From JBHELG01 sp046263195 (GTDB lineage: Bacteria; Actinomycetota; Nitriliruptoria; Nitriliruptorales; JAHWKO01): a stretch of DNA of 14,636 nucleotides. The position numbers were made by a program, and so were the translations under genes. Location: assembly GCA_046263195.1 (NCBI GenBank), contig JBHELG010000094.1, forward strand, positions 1 to 14,636, given 5' to 3'. Positions 1 to 6,306 of the stretch are shown here, piece by piece (within the stretch, counting starts at the first letter, position 1; every line of letters begins with the position of its first letter). The notes under the pieces were generated by a model that was not told where the DNA came from, did no database searches, and saw only the letters and a program-made list of their open reading frames with translations.

Positions 1-1
1 C

Positions 2-169
2 TTCATGACAGGAACCGGGCCCCGGTTCGCGCGCCGTCGACGGGGCTCGCTCGTCGCCGCGATGCTGCGGTTGTCCTGGCGGCCGCTGGTGGGGTTGTAC
101 GCCACGCTGGAACCCGTGACGCGATGGGTCATCAGGGGGCGCCGCGGAGTCGGCAAGCGATCGGCCTGA
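2..169 (+). CDS. C-terminal end of an unidentified protein (partial)
   Basis: An open frame enters from the left edge and stops at a TGA at 167-169, giving about 55 residues. It is very rich in Arg (an RRRR run near the start and RGRR near the end) and has a mildly hydrophobic middle containing the segment LVGLYATLEPVTRW. I do not recognise a family. Support is modest: the tail has a protein-like composition, and it ends nine bases before the first plausible ATG of the downstream methyltransferase. The competing frame through the same bases is the upstream extension of the methyltransferase, so only one of the two can be coding here. Confidence 0.4.
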   Translation, partial: FMTGTGPRFARRRRGSLVAAMLRLSWRPLVGLYATLEPVTRWVIRGRRGVGKRSA

Positions 170-177
170 TCGGAAGG

Positions 178-1380
178 ATGCATGCTCGCGAAACCGGCGC
201 CCTGCATGTCGCGGAGACGCACCTCCTCGATTGCACGGTGAATCAGAACGCCTCCCAACAACCGACCGTGAACAGCGACGACGACGCTGCCCGAGAGCGG
301 TTCGTCGGGCGCTTGTTCGAGGCATCGATCGCCGCCCTTGATCTCTACCACGTCTACATCGGCGACCGCCTGGGCCTGTACCGGATGCTGGCCGAGCGGG
401 GTCCGCTCACCCCGGAGGAACTCGGAGAGCATGCGGGAGTGGCCGAGCGGTACGCCCGTGAGTGGCTCGAGCAGCAGGCCGTGGCCGGGATACTCGACGT
501 CGCCGAGTCCGAGGACCCGAGCAGGCGGCGGTTCCGGCTGTCTGATGCACACGCCGAGGTCCTCCTCGACCGAGACAGCCTGTCGTACATGCCGGTGGCG
601 CTCGGCGTGGTGGGGGTCGCACGTGCCCTGCCACTGGTGCTCGAGGCTTTCCTCACGGGTGGGGGCGTCCCCTACGAGGCTTACGGCGCGGACGTGCGGG
701 AGTTCATCTCACGCATCAACCGCCCCCTGTTCCTCAACCTGCTGGCCCAGGAGTGGTTTCCCGCCGTGCCAGGCCTGGTCGAGCGGCTGCAGGCGGATCC
801 TCCCGCCCGGGTGCTCGACGTGGGTTGTGGGACAGGCTGGTCCAGCATCGCCGTCGCCCGCGGCTATCCGAGGGCAACGGTGGTGGGCATCGACCTCGAC
901 GAGGTATCCGTTGTCGAGGCCCGAGCCAATGCCGAAGCGGCCGGTGTGGCTGATCGCACCACCTTCCAAGTGCGCGACGCCGCCGATCCTGGACTGGAGG
1001 GCGGCTTCGACCTGATATGCGCCTTCGAGACCATCCACGACATGACCGATCCCGTGGGCGCCCTGCGGGCCATGCGGTCCCTGCCCGCCGAGGCAGGAAT
1101 CGTGCTCGTAGCCGACGAGCGGGTGGCGGACGAGTTCACCACCGACGTCGACGACGCCGAGCGGTTCCAGTGGGGCTGGAGCGCCCTGCACTGCCTGCCC
1201 TGTGCGCTTACCGAGCCACCCGCAGCCGGAACCGGAACCGTCATGCGCACACCCACGCTTCGTGACTACGCGCACGCCGCCGGGTTTGCCGGCCTGGAGG
1301 TGCTGCCCATCGAACACGACTTTTGGCGTTTCTACCGTCTGCATCCGACAGGAAGTGCCTCATCGCAAGGCAGGAGGTAG
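178..1380 (+). CDS. class I SAM-dependent methyltransferase, Rv2258c-like
   Basis: This predicted cytoplasmic enzyme transfers a methyl group from S-adenosylmethionine to an unknown acceptor. From the ATG at 178 it has 400 residues. The N-terminal third resembles the winged-helix dimerisation part of this family: GDRLGLYRML, then GPLTPEELGEHAG, then AREWLEQQAVAGIL. The Rossmann part carries motif I, VLDVGCGTG, at about residues 212-220, the acidic ribose-binding strand VVGIDLD, and FDLICAFETIHDM at the motif IV position. This arrangement matches proteins related to Mycobacterium Rv2258c, some of which are misannotated as transcriptional regulators. The start is uncertain. The frame is open upstream; GTG codons at 124, 238 and 268 are alternatives, and conserved sequence begins only near residue 40, so 238 or 268 may be correct. 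The response regulator follows after 58 bases. The substrate cannot be read from the sequence. Confidence 0.88.
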   Translation: MHARETGALHVAETHLLDCTVNQNASQQPTVNSDDDAARERFVGRLFEASIAALDLYHVYIGDRLGLYRMLAERGPLTPEELGEHAGVAERYAREWLEQQAVAGILDVAESEDPSRRRFRLSDAHAEVLLDRDSLSYMPVALGVVGVARALPLVLEAFLTGGGVPYEAYGADVREFISRINRPLFLNLLAQEWFPAVPGLVERLQADPPARVLDVGCGTGWSSIAVARGYPRATVVGIDLDEVSVVEARANAEAAGVADRTTFQVRDAADPGLEGGFDLICAFETIHDMTDPVGALRAMRSLPAEAGIVLVADERVADEFTTDVDDAERFQWGWSALHCLPCALTEPPAAGTGTVMRTPTLRDYAHAAGFAGLEVLPIEHDFWRFYRLHPTGSASSQGRR

Positions 1381-1438
1381 GCCAGCTGAGCAGTACTATT
1401 TGCGGCCATTCTGTCGGCGCCGGGGGCGAGCGATAGGC

Positions 1439-2104
1439 GTGAATGCACAGGTGGGTCCGACGCGGGTGGCCCTGGCCGACGACGACGTGCTCCTCAGGGA
1501 GGGGCTGGCAAGCCTGCTCGAGCGGTCCGGGTATCAGGTCGTGGGACGAGTGGGGGACAGCTCGGAGCTTCTGTCGCTGGTTCGGGCGCTGCAACCGGAC
1601 CTCGTCGTGGTCGACATCCGGATGCCCCCGACCCACTCGACGGAGGGGCTGGATGCCGCGAGCGCCATCAGGGAGGAGTTCCCCGACATCGGGATCCTGG
1701 TCCTGTCCGCTCACGTCGAGGTGGAACACGCGATGGAACTGCTGGCCTCGGGCGATCGCATGGGGTACCTCCTCAAGAGCCGGGTCACCGCCATCGCCGA
1801 GTTCATCGAGGCCGTGGAACGGATCGACAAGGGCGGTTCGGTGATAGACCCGGCGCTCGTGAAGGAACTGGTCGGAGCTCGCCGGGCCAAGGACCCGCTG
1901 GCAGCACTCACCGCGCGCGAGCGCGAGGTGCTCGGGCTCATGGGCGAAGGCCGCTCCAACGCAGGAATCGCCCACCAGCTGTGGGTCACCGAGGGAACCG
2001 TCGAGAAGCACGTGCGGAGCATCCTTTCCAAGCTCAACCTTCACGAGGAGCAGGACGATCACCGGCGGGTCCTCGCAGTGCTCACCTACCTGGAATCCCG
2101 CTAG
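1439..2104 (+). CDS. NarL/FixJ-family response regulator (LuxR-type HTH)
   Basis: This is a two-component response regulator: a phosphoryl-accepting receiver domain controlling a DNA-binding domain. From the GTG at 1439 it has 221 residues. The receiver (about 9-130) shows the acidic pocket ADDD (13-16), phosphoacceptor Asp59 in VVVDIRMP, the conserved Ser90 in LVLSA and Lys113 in YLLKS. A LuxR-type helix-turn-helix follows (about 157-201): LTAREREVLGLMGEG, then the recognition region TEGTVEKHVRSILSKL. Every expected catalytic residue is present. The reading frame is open far upstream inside the methyltransferase, but that extension is an out-of-frame shadow; receiver homology begins right after the GTG. 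A GTG at 1451 is an alternative start. No histidine kinase is in the window, so the partner is distant or encoded elsewhere. It may be cotranscribed with the preceding methyltransferase, 58 bases upstream. Confidence 0.93.
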   Translation: MNAQVGPTRVALADDDVLLREGLASLLERSGYQVVGRVGDSSELLSLVRALQPDLVVVDIRMPPTHSTEGLDAASAIREEFPDIGILVLSAHVEVEHAMELLASGDRMGYLLKSRVTAIAEFIEAVERIDKGGSVIDPALVKELVGARRAKDPLAALTAREREVLGLMGEGRSNAGIAHQLWVTEGTVEKHVRSILSKLNLHEEQDDHRRVLAVLTYLESR

Positions 2105-2202
2105 CTCCTTCCCAGCAAATTGCCGTGCACCCGCTCGTCAGCGACCGCGCGGGGACCGTGGAAACCCGTGAGAAAGCGTGAGAGCTGAGCGCATGCCTCG
2201 CA

Positions 2203-2952
2203 TCATCGCAGGAGAACTGGGATCGCGACGATCGCGGCAAGATCGAGCAGGAAGTGCATGACAACGGGCGCGACGATGCTCCGCCGCCACCAGTACACGA
2301 CTCCGAGCACAACACCGGACAGTCCGACCGTGATCACCCCCGCACTGCCCTCGTACCCGTGACCCAGCGAGAAGATCGCAGCTGACAGGACGATGGCCCA
2401 AGCCGGGCTGGCGCTCAATTCCTCGATGCGGCGCATGAGATAGCCGCGGAAGATGGTCTCTTCCGAAACGGCTACGACAACCACGAGCACGACCGCAAGC
2501 ACCAGCTGACCGGGGTCGGGCGCAGGGACCAGATCCGGTTGGGGGCTGGAAGGGCCGGAAAAACCCGCGGCGCGGAGTGCGATGTTGACCGTGGTCGAGG
2601 CGAAGAAGAGCAGTGGGAACAGCGCGACGCCGAGCATCACCTCCCGTCCGAGTCTCCGCGCTTGCCACCCGATGGCCGCCACCGGTTCCCGGTTTCGGCC
2701 CATGAAGAAGACAATGAGCGCCACGAGTGAGAGATCCCGGGCCATGGTCGACGCTGCCAGCAGTGCGAACGGCAGCTGTCCCTCTTGCGCCGCGAAGAAC
2801 GACAGCAGCATCGACGGCACGATGAGGAACAGGAACACCGCCAGCTCGATGGCACGTTCGCGCCGCCTGTCCCAGGGGGGCGCCGGGATCACGGGGGGGT
2901 CCGGGTAGTCGGATGAATGGGTACGGGTCACCTGATGTCGTTGAGTCAGCAA
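2203..2952 (-). CDS. CPBP-family intramembrane glutamic endopeptidase
   Basis: This is a multi-pass membrane protein of the CPBP (Abi/Rce1-like) protease family, 249 residues. The three family motifs are present: EETIFRG with Glu164, Glu165 and Arg169; SLGH with His198; and MHFLLD with His233. Hydrophobic segments lie near residues 35-54, 62-84, 104-124, 148-164, 184-198, 204-222 and 226-247. The start is a TTG at 2950-2952, chosen because an AGGAG lies six bases upstream on the minus strand; no ATG/GTG nearby is as well placed. The N-terminal 30 residues are polar and Pro-rich, probably cytosolic. Bacterial members have been linked to bacteriocin self-immunity and membrane-protein processing, but the substrate here is unknown. 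It is transcribed divergently from the SnoaL-like gene at 3190 and converges with the response regulator. Confidence 0.9.
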   Translation of the reverse strand: MLTQRHQVTRTHSSDYPDPPVIPAPPWDRRRERAIELAVFLFLIVPSMLLSFFAAQEGQLPFALLAASTMARDLSLVALIVFFMGRNREPVAAIGWQARRLGREVMLGVALFPLLFFASTTVNIALRAAGFSGPSSPQPDLVPAPDPGQLVLAVVLVVVVAVSEETIFRGYLMRRIEELSASPAWAIVLSAAIFSLGHGYEGSAGVITVGLSGVVLGVVYWWRRSIVAPVVMHFLLDLAAIVAIPVLLR

Positions 2953-2958
2953 GGGAAA

Positions 2959-2963
2959 CTCCT
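2959..2963 (-). promoter_or_regulatory. Shine-Dalgarno AGGAG setting a TTG start
   Basis: Read on the minus strand this is AGGAG, followed by six bases and TTG at 2952. It is the main reason for assigning the CPBP protease a TTG start. Confidence 0.7.
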
Positions 2964-3189
2964 GGCTGTGCGGCTCCGGGGCTCAACGTGACGAAATTCC
3001 GTGCACTCACGCTTCCCCCAGGATGTGGCTGGGCTGGTCCGACGTCATCGCGGTCACCGCCCATGCCAGCTGCCTGTTCTCCCGAATGCGGCCTGCCTGC
3101 TGGCCTGAACCGGACGAGGCAGGTCGTGCAAAGCACAAGATTTTTCCGTCGCGTGCGGGGTCCAACAGTCGAAGAGGCAGAGGTGCGAG

Positions 3190-3537
3190 ATGACGCACGC
3201 AGAAGTGACGGACGTGGTACGTGCTGTCTTCGCGAGTTACCTCGATCAGGATCGTGAAGCCGCTGAACAACTGTTGGCCGACGACTTCGTGTTCACCAGC
3301 CCCCAGGACGACCGGATCGACAAGGCTGCCTTCTTCGAACGCTGCTTTCCGACCGTCTCACGCTTCCGGGCATATGAGCTCCAGAAGGTGGTGCCCGCCG
3401 CTGGAGACGACGTCTTCGTGCTTTACGAGTACGAGTTGCAACACGGAGGGCGGTACCGCAACGTCGAGCTGCTCACGGTCCGCGACGGCAGGATCGTGCA
3501 GACCCAGGTCTTCTTTGGCGGTCGGGTGAGCACGTGA
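3190..3537 (+). CDS. NTF2/SnoaL-like small protein
   Basis: A 115-residue protein with the alpha-plus-beta pattern of the NTF2-like (SnoaL) superfamily. The N-terminal helix (VRAVFASYLDQDREAAEQLL) leads into ADDFVFTSP, which is followed by a helix around FFERCF and then antiparallel strands ending LLTVRDGRIVQTQVFFGG. In such proteins a conical cavity binds or converts a small molecule; many are non-enzymatic. Length and the acidic LLADDFVF signature fit the family. A GAGG-like stretch 8-12 bases upstream supports the ATG at 3190. It is transcribed alone: the divergent neighbour is the CPBP protease, and 162 bases separate it from the sigma-factor operon downstream, so it could be either a separate unit or the first gene of that operon. 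Ligand unknown. Confidence 0.82.
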   Translation: MTHAEVTDVVRAVFASYLDQDREAAEQLLADDFVFTSPQDDRIDKAAFFERCFPTVSRFRAYELQKVVPAAGDDVFVLYEYELQHGGRYRNVELLTVRDGRIVQTQVFFGGRVST

Positions 3538-3699
3538 CAGAGCGGGTGTGTCGGGGAGGAGGGTGCGGGCTACCGGTTCCCCCACTGAGGGCTTCCCCCT
3601 CCGTTCGCCGTCTCAGTCGTTACGAGCACAGTGAGCAGCAAGGGCGCACCTGGCGCACGAGTGCATCCCTTTTGCCCGCGCCGTGCATCTAAATCTGTG

Positions 3700-4281
3700 A
3701 TGGACGAGGAACCCACTGACTTCGAGCTCGTCGTTGCTGCCCGACGTGGAGACACCACGAGCTTCGGTCAACTCCTGACGCGTCACGCTCCCAGACTGTT
3801 GAGCCTCGCCCGTCAGATGGTGGGAGCGGACGCGGCCGAAGACGTGGTTCAGGATGCGATGATCGACGCCTACCGGGGCCTCACCGGCTTTCGTGGCGAT
3901 GCTTCCGTCGCCACCTGGCTGTATCGGATCACGCTCAACCGGTGTCTCGCGGAGCGGCGACGTCGCAAACCGGAGATCGCCGAGGCGGAGCCCATCGACC
4001 TGCTGAGACGCTGGGAGGACCCCGACTACTCCGTTGACCCCGCGCTCGTCGCGGCGCGTCGATCCCGCGCCGAGACGTTGCGGGCCGTGCTCGACCAGCT
4101 GCCCGAGACCTACAGGATCGCGCTGATCCTCCACGACGCTCAAGGGCTGTCGGCGAGTGAGCTGGCAGAAGCGATGCGGGTGCCGCTGGGGACAGCCAAA
4201 TCCTACATCCGGCGTGGGCGCATGGCTCTGGTCGCGCTACTCGGAGAAGAGGAGCTGGACATCCTGGAGGAAGCCCAATGA
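3700..4281 (+). CDS. ECF-type RNA polymerase sigma factor
   Basis: A sigma-70 family protein of the extracytoplasmic-function group, 193 residues from the ATG at 3700. Region 2 spans about residues 20-92, with the core-binding and -10-melting segments ADAAEDVVQDAMIDAY and FRGDASVATWLYRITLN. A short acidic linker follows, then region 4 (about 126-182) with LDQLPETYRIALILHD and the -35-recognising helix LGTAKSYIRRGR. A GTG at 3631 in the same frame would add 23 residues unlike any ECF N-terminus, so I prefer 3700. No clear Shine-Dalgarno precedes it, so leaderless translation is possible. Its last bases overlap the anti-sigma gene by four (ATGA), which implies translational coupling and matched amounts of the pair. 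Target promoters, including any autoregulation, are not evident. Confidence 0.93.
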   Translation: MDEEPTDFELVVAARRGDTTSFGQLLTRHAPRLLSLARQMVGADAAEDVVQDAMIDAYRGLTGFRGDASVATWLYRITLNRCLAERRRRKPEIAEAEPIDLLRRWEDPDYSVDPALVAARRSRAETLRAVLDQLPETYRIALILHDAQGLSASELAEAMRVPLGTAKSYIRRGRMALVALLGEEELDILEEAQ

Positions 4282-4562
4282 GGCCGCTCAGCTGCCCTGA
4301 GGCGCGCGCTCTCGTGTCCGACTACATCGACGGAGAGCTGGATGCTGCGACGGCTCGGGCGCTCGAGGACCACCTCCAAACTTGTCCGAATTGCCCTCCC
4401 CTGTATGCGAGTCTGGTGGAGACACTTGCCGACTTGAAGCGGCTCACAACCGAGGGCGACGTGGAGAAGGTGGTGGGGGAGATTCTGGCCGCTCTGCCCG
4501 AGGGGTCTTCCCCACCTGAACAGCGTGGCGCGCAGGGCGGTCATCGGGAGGGGGAGCTATGA
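4278..4562 (+). CDS. zinc-binding anti-sigma factor (ZAS / zf-HC2), soluble
   Basis: A 94-residue putative anti-sigma factor that should sequester the ECF sigma factor encoded immediately upstream. The ZAS signature is intact: Cys6, then His32-x3-Cys36-x2-Cys39 in HLQTCPNC, preceded by DYIDGELD, a typical zf-HC2 segment. Such Zn2+-binding anti-sigma factors can release sigma on thiol oxidation, as described for RsrA, but not all ZAS proteins are redox sensors. Unlike many ECF anti-sigmas it has no membrane-spanning segment; after residue 40 it is a helical, charged and then Pro/Gly-rich tail. It overlaps the sigma gene and the next gene by four bases each (ATGA), so it sits in the middle of a coupled chain. 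Confidence 0.88.
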   Translation: MRPLSCPEARALVSDYIDGELDAATARALEDHLQTCPNCPPLYASLVETLADLKRLTTEGDVEKVVGEILAALPEGSSPPEQRGAQGGHREGEL

Positions 4563-4810
4563 CACTGTGGTGGCTGGGGAACGCGGTATTCATCCTCGTA
4601 ATCATCCCTGTGGTGATCCTCCTTCTCCACGGGCTGCTCAAACCCGTCGAGGAAATCGGTAGGTACACCGACGACATCCTCGAGCATGGGGTGGGTGCTA
4701 TCGCGCAGCTGGATGCGATCGAAGAGCTGGCGACGAGCGGCGACCAAGCGGAGAAGGTCAACCGGGACTTGTCGCGGTACTCGAGCTGGCTTTCCGAGAA
4801 CCTGAGATAA
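4559..4810 (+). CDS. small single-span membrane protein A
   Basis: An 83-residue protein with one hydrophobic helix at about residues 4-27 (rich in Ile, Val, Leu) followed by a roughly 55-residue amphipathic helical tail with many acidic residues. I do not recognise a named family; the layout is reminiscent of DUF948-type small membrane proteins. It overlaps the anti-sigma gene by four bases (ATGA). The tail contains IAQLDAI at 48-54 and VNRDL at 67-71, which recur at nearly the same spacing in the next protein, so the two look like diverged tandem paralogs. It may be a membrane anchor or sensor partner of the sigma/anti-sigma pair; that role is inference from position only. Confidence 0.8.
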   Translation: MTLWWLGNAVFILVIIPVVILLLHGLLKPVEEIGRYTDDILEHGVGAIAQLDAIEELATSGDQAEKVNRDLSRYSSWLSENLR

Positions 4811-4818
4811 GGAGGAGG
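4811..4818 (+). promoter_or_regulatory. strong Shine-Dalgarno GGAGGAGG
   Basis: GGAGGAGG lies five bases before the GTG at 4824 and directly after the stop of the preceding gene. It fixes the GTG as the start of small membrane protein B. Confidence 0.75.
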
Positions 4819-4823
4819 CTGCC

Positions 4824-5069
4824 GTGCAACCCGTTGCAATCGTGACCATAGTGGGGGTCGTACTGACGGTCGCAGCGCTGGCCGCCTACCTCATACGAGT
4901 AATTTTCATCCTCAAGCACGTGAATTTCACGCTGGGCACGGTCATTGCTGGCCTGAACGCCATCGCGAACCAGACCGAACCTCTCGGGTCGCTGATAACC
5001 CGGGTCAACCGTGAACTTGTGGAAGCAGGGGCCAATCTCGAGAGTGCGGTGAGCGGAAGAGCCTCGTGA
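4824..5069 (+). CDS. small single-span membrane protein B
   Basis: An 81-residue protein with a GTG start set by GGAGGAGG. A hydrophobic helix covers about residues 4-30, then comes a mostly helical polar tail containing IAGLNAI (41-47), QTEPL (50-54) and VNREL (61-65). The first and last of these resemble IAQLDAI and VNRDL in the protein encoded 13 bases upstream, which suggests duplication and divergence, possibly with heterodimer formation. No family is recognised with confidence. With the preceding gene it makes up the membrane part of the sigma-factor operon. Confidence 0.8.
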   Translation: MQPVAIVTIVGVVLTVAALAAYLIRVIFILKHVNFTLGTVIAGLNAIANQTEPLGSLITRVNRELVEAGANLESAVSGRAS

Positions 5070-5094
5070 GAGGTAGGACGCTGAACCGGAACGC

Positions 5095-5102
5095 AAAGGA
5101 GG
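5095..5102 (+). promoter_or_regulatory. Shine-Dalgarno AAAGGAGG of the DUF1059 gene
   Basis: AAAGGAGG lies six bases before the ATG at 5109. This near-perfect ribosome binding site is strong support for a gene that is short enough to be missed by length cut-offs. Confidence 0.8.
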
Positions 5103-5108
5103 AAGGCA

Positions 5109-5288
5109 ATGGCATACGAGTTTCGCTGCGCAGACGCCGGAGCTGATCCCTGCCACGGCAGCTTTCGCGCTGAGACCCAGCAGGAGCTGGTCCAGAAGGT
5201 CGCGGACCACATGAGGGAGAAGCACAATGTGCAGCAGTTCAGCAAAAGCCTCGAGAATCTCATCCTGAACCGGGCGAGACAGCGATAG
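5109..5288 (+). CDS. DUF1059 family small protein
   Basis: A 59-residue protein, preceded by AAAGGAGG and ending in TAG at 5286-5288. It reads MAYEFRCADAGADPCHGSF at the start, then a helix TQQELVQKVADHMREKH. This matches the DUF1059 pattern: an N-terminal Cys in a strand, a second Cys after the Gly-Ala-Asp turn, and a helix with two His near its end. Cys7, Cys15, His34 and His39 are spaced so that they could bind one metal ion, but the metal and function are not established. It lies 39 bases after membrane protein B and 8 bases before the flavin reductase, so it is almost certainly cotranscribed with both. Confidence 0.85.
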   Translation: MAYEFRCADAGADPCHGSFRAETQQELVQKVADHMREKHNVQQFSKSLENLILNRARQR

Positions 5289-5296
5289 GCGGTGAC

Positions 5297-6250
5297 GTGG
5301 GCCGAGCAGAACAGGTGATCGCACCGCTGCGGCGCGCTGCCCGCTGGAGGAGACCGGGTGGCAGCAGGAAGCCGGGCGGCGATCTCGGGACCGGGCCGCC
5401 GGGGGACACCACCGAGCTGGCATGGGCCCGCCAGACCCGCTACGGCCGTCGAGCCACCTTGATCTCCGTGGAGCACCTGACCCCCACCGGCACCCTGCGG
5501 CTGGCATTCGATGTGATCGACGAGGAACCGTTCAACTTCCTGCCCGGACAGTTCATCGGCATAGCCCAGAAACTTCCCCGGTTCGGGCTGCGAAAAAGCC
5601 CCTACTGCCTGATTTCACCGCCGACCGGTCAGCGCCGGTTCGAGCTTCTCGTCCGTGTGGTACCCGAAGGCCCACTGTCTCAGTATCTGGCCGGTCTCGA
5701 CGTCGGGGACGCCATCGCTTTCCGCGGACCAACGGGCCGTTCCATGGCGCCGAAGCAGTCCGGCACGGAGCTCGTGCTGTTCGCGACCGGGGTGGGGATC
5801 GGGCCGTTCCTGGGACTGATCCGCTACCTGCTGGCCGTGGGCGATCCGCGCCCGATTCGGCTGTTCTGGGGGTTGCGGCTGGCTGCCGACCTCTGCCTCC
5901 TGGACGAACTCGACGAATTGACCCGGACACACCCGGCCTTCGACTACCACATCAGCCTGTCCCAGCCGCCTGCGCACTGGGGTGGGCTGCGTGGCAGGAT
6001 CACCGCAACCGCACCCCCGCTGGTGGGACCGCCCGATGGCAAACAGTTCGTGCTGTGCGGAAACGGGGCGATGATCACCGAGACTCATGCAGCTCTTTCC
6101 GACCTGGGTGTCCCCGACGTCCGCATCCACCGCGAGCACTATTTCAACAGCTCCCACCGCCCCGACGCCGACACCGTTGCCGAAGTGCGCCGCCAGTTCG
6201 CCGGGCATGACGTCCCCTCGCCCATTCAGCAACTACACGTGGTCACTTGA
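5297..6250 (+). CDS. FNR-superfamily flavin reductase (FAD/NAD(P)H oxidoreductase)
   Basis: A ferredoxin-NADP+ reductase-like flavoenzyme, 317 residues from the GTG at 5297. It should move electrons between NAD(P)H and a protein or small-molecule partner through bound FAD. The FAD-binding beta-barrel (about 48-150) includes LPGQFIGIA and the flavin motif RKSPYCLIS at 99-107. The nucleotide-binding domain (about 156-282) has FATGVGIGPFLGLIRYL around 162-178, IRLFWGLR and FVLCGNGAMI (251-260), ending with HREHYF. No iron-sulfur domain is fused, so an external electron carrier is expected. The first 45 residues are basic and Pro/Gly-rich with no FNR homology, and a later start is possible. A 33-residue tail after HREHYF is unassigned. 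As last gene of the sigma operon it is a likely redox effector. Confidence 0.87.
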   Translation: MGRAEQVIAPLRRAARWRRPGGSRKPGGDLGTGPPGDTTELAWARQTRYGRRATLISVEHLTPTGTLRLAFDVIDEEPFNFLPGQFIGIAQKLPRFGLRKSPYCLISPPTGQRRFELLVRVVPEGPLSQYLAGLDVGDAIAFRGPTGRSMAPKQSGTELVLFATGVGIGPFLGLIRYLLAVGDPRPIRLFWGLRLAADLCLLDELDELTRTHPAFDYHISLSQPPAHWGGLRGRITATAPPLVGPPDGKQFVLCGNGAMITETHAALSDLGVPDVRIHREHYFNSSHRPDADTVAEVRRQFAGHDVPSPIQQLHVVT

Positions 6251-6306
6251 GGCTCGCAGCGGGAGCGAACCCGGCTGACCGTCAATGACCTCCGACGGCC
6301 GCCCCC

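Noticed and set aside
709..1344. Long minus-strand open frame of 211 codons opposite the methyltransferase
   Set aside because: It is the mirror of a clearly recognisable methyltransferase, and its His/Gly/Val-rich composition is typical of antisense frames in GC-rich DNA.
1394..1399. TACTAT as a possible -10 box before the response regulator
   Set aside because: No matching -35 element is found 16-18 bases upstream; one hexamer is not enough to call a promoter.
1241..2062. Minus-strand open frame of 273 codons opposite the response regulator
   Set aside because: It overlaps a response regulator with all catalytic residues, and its translation has no recognisable domain.
2138..3136. Minus-strand open frame of 332 codons over the CPBP gene
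   Set aside because: It is a shifted frame of the CPBP protease, which has all family motifs; the long frame is rich in Arg/Gly/Pro and has no domain.
3007..3270. Minus-strand open frame of 87 codons in the CPBP/SnoaL intergenic region
   Set aside because: It runs into the start of the SnoaL-like gene, lacks a good ribosome site and has no recognisable similarity.
3631..3699. N-terminal extension of the sigma factor from a GTG
   Set aside because: The added 23 residues (Pro/Cys/Arg-rich) are unlike ECF sigma N-termini; homology begins at the ATG at 3700.
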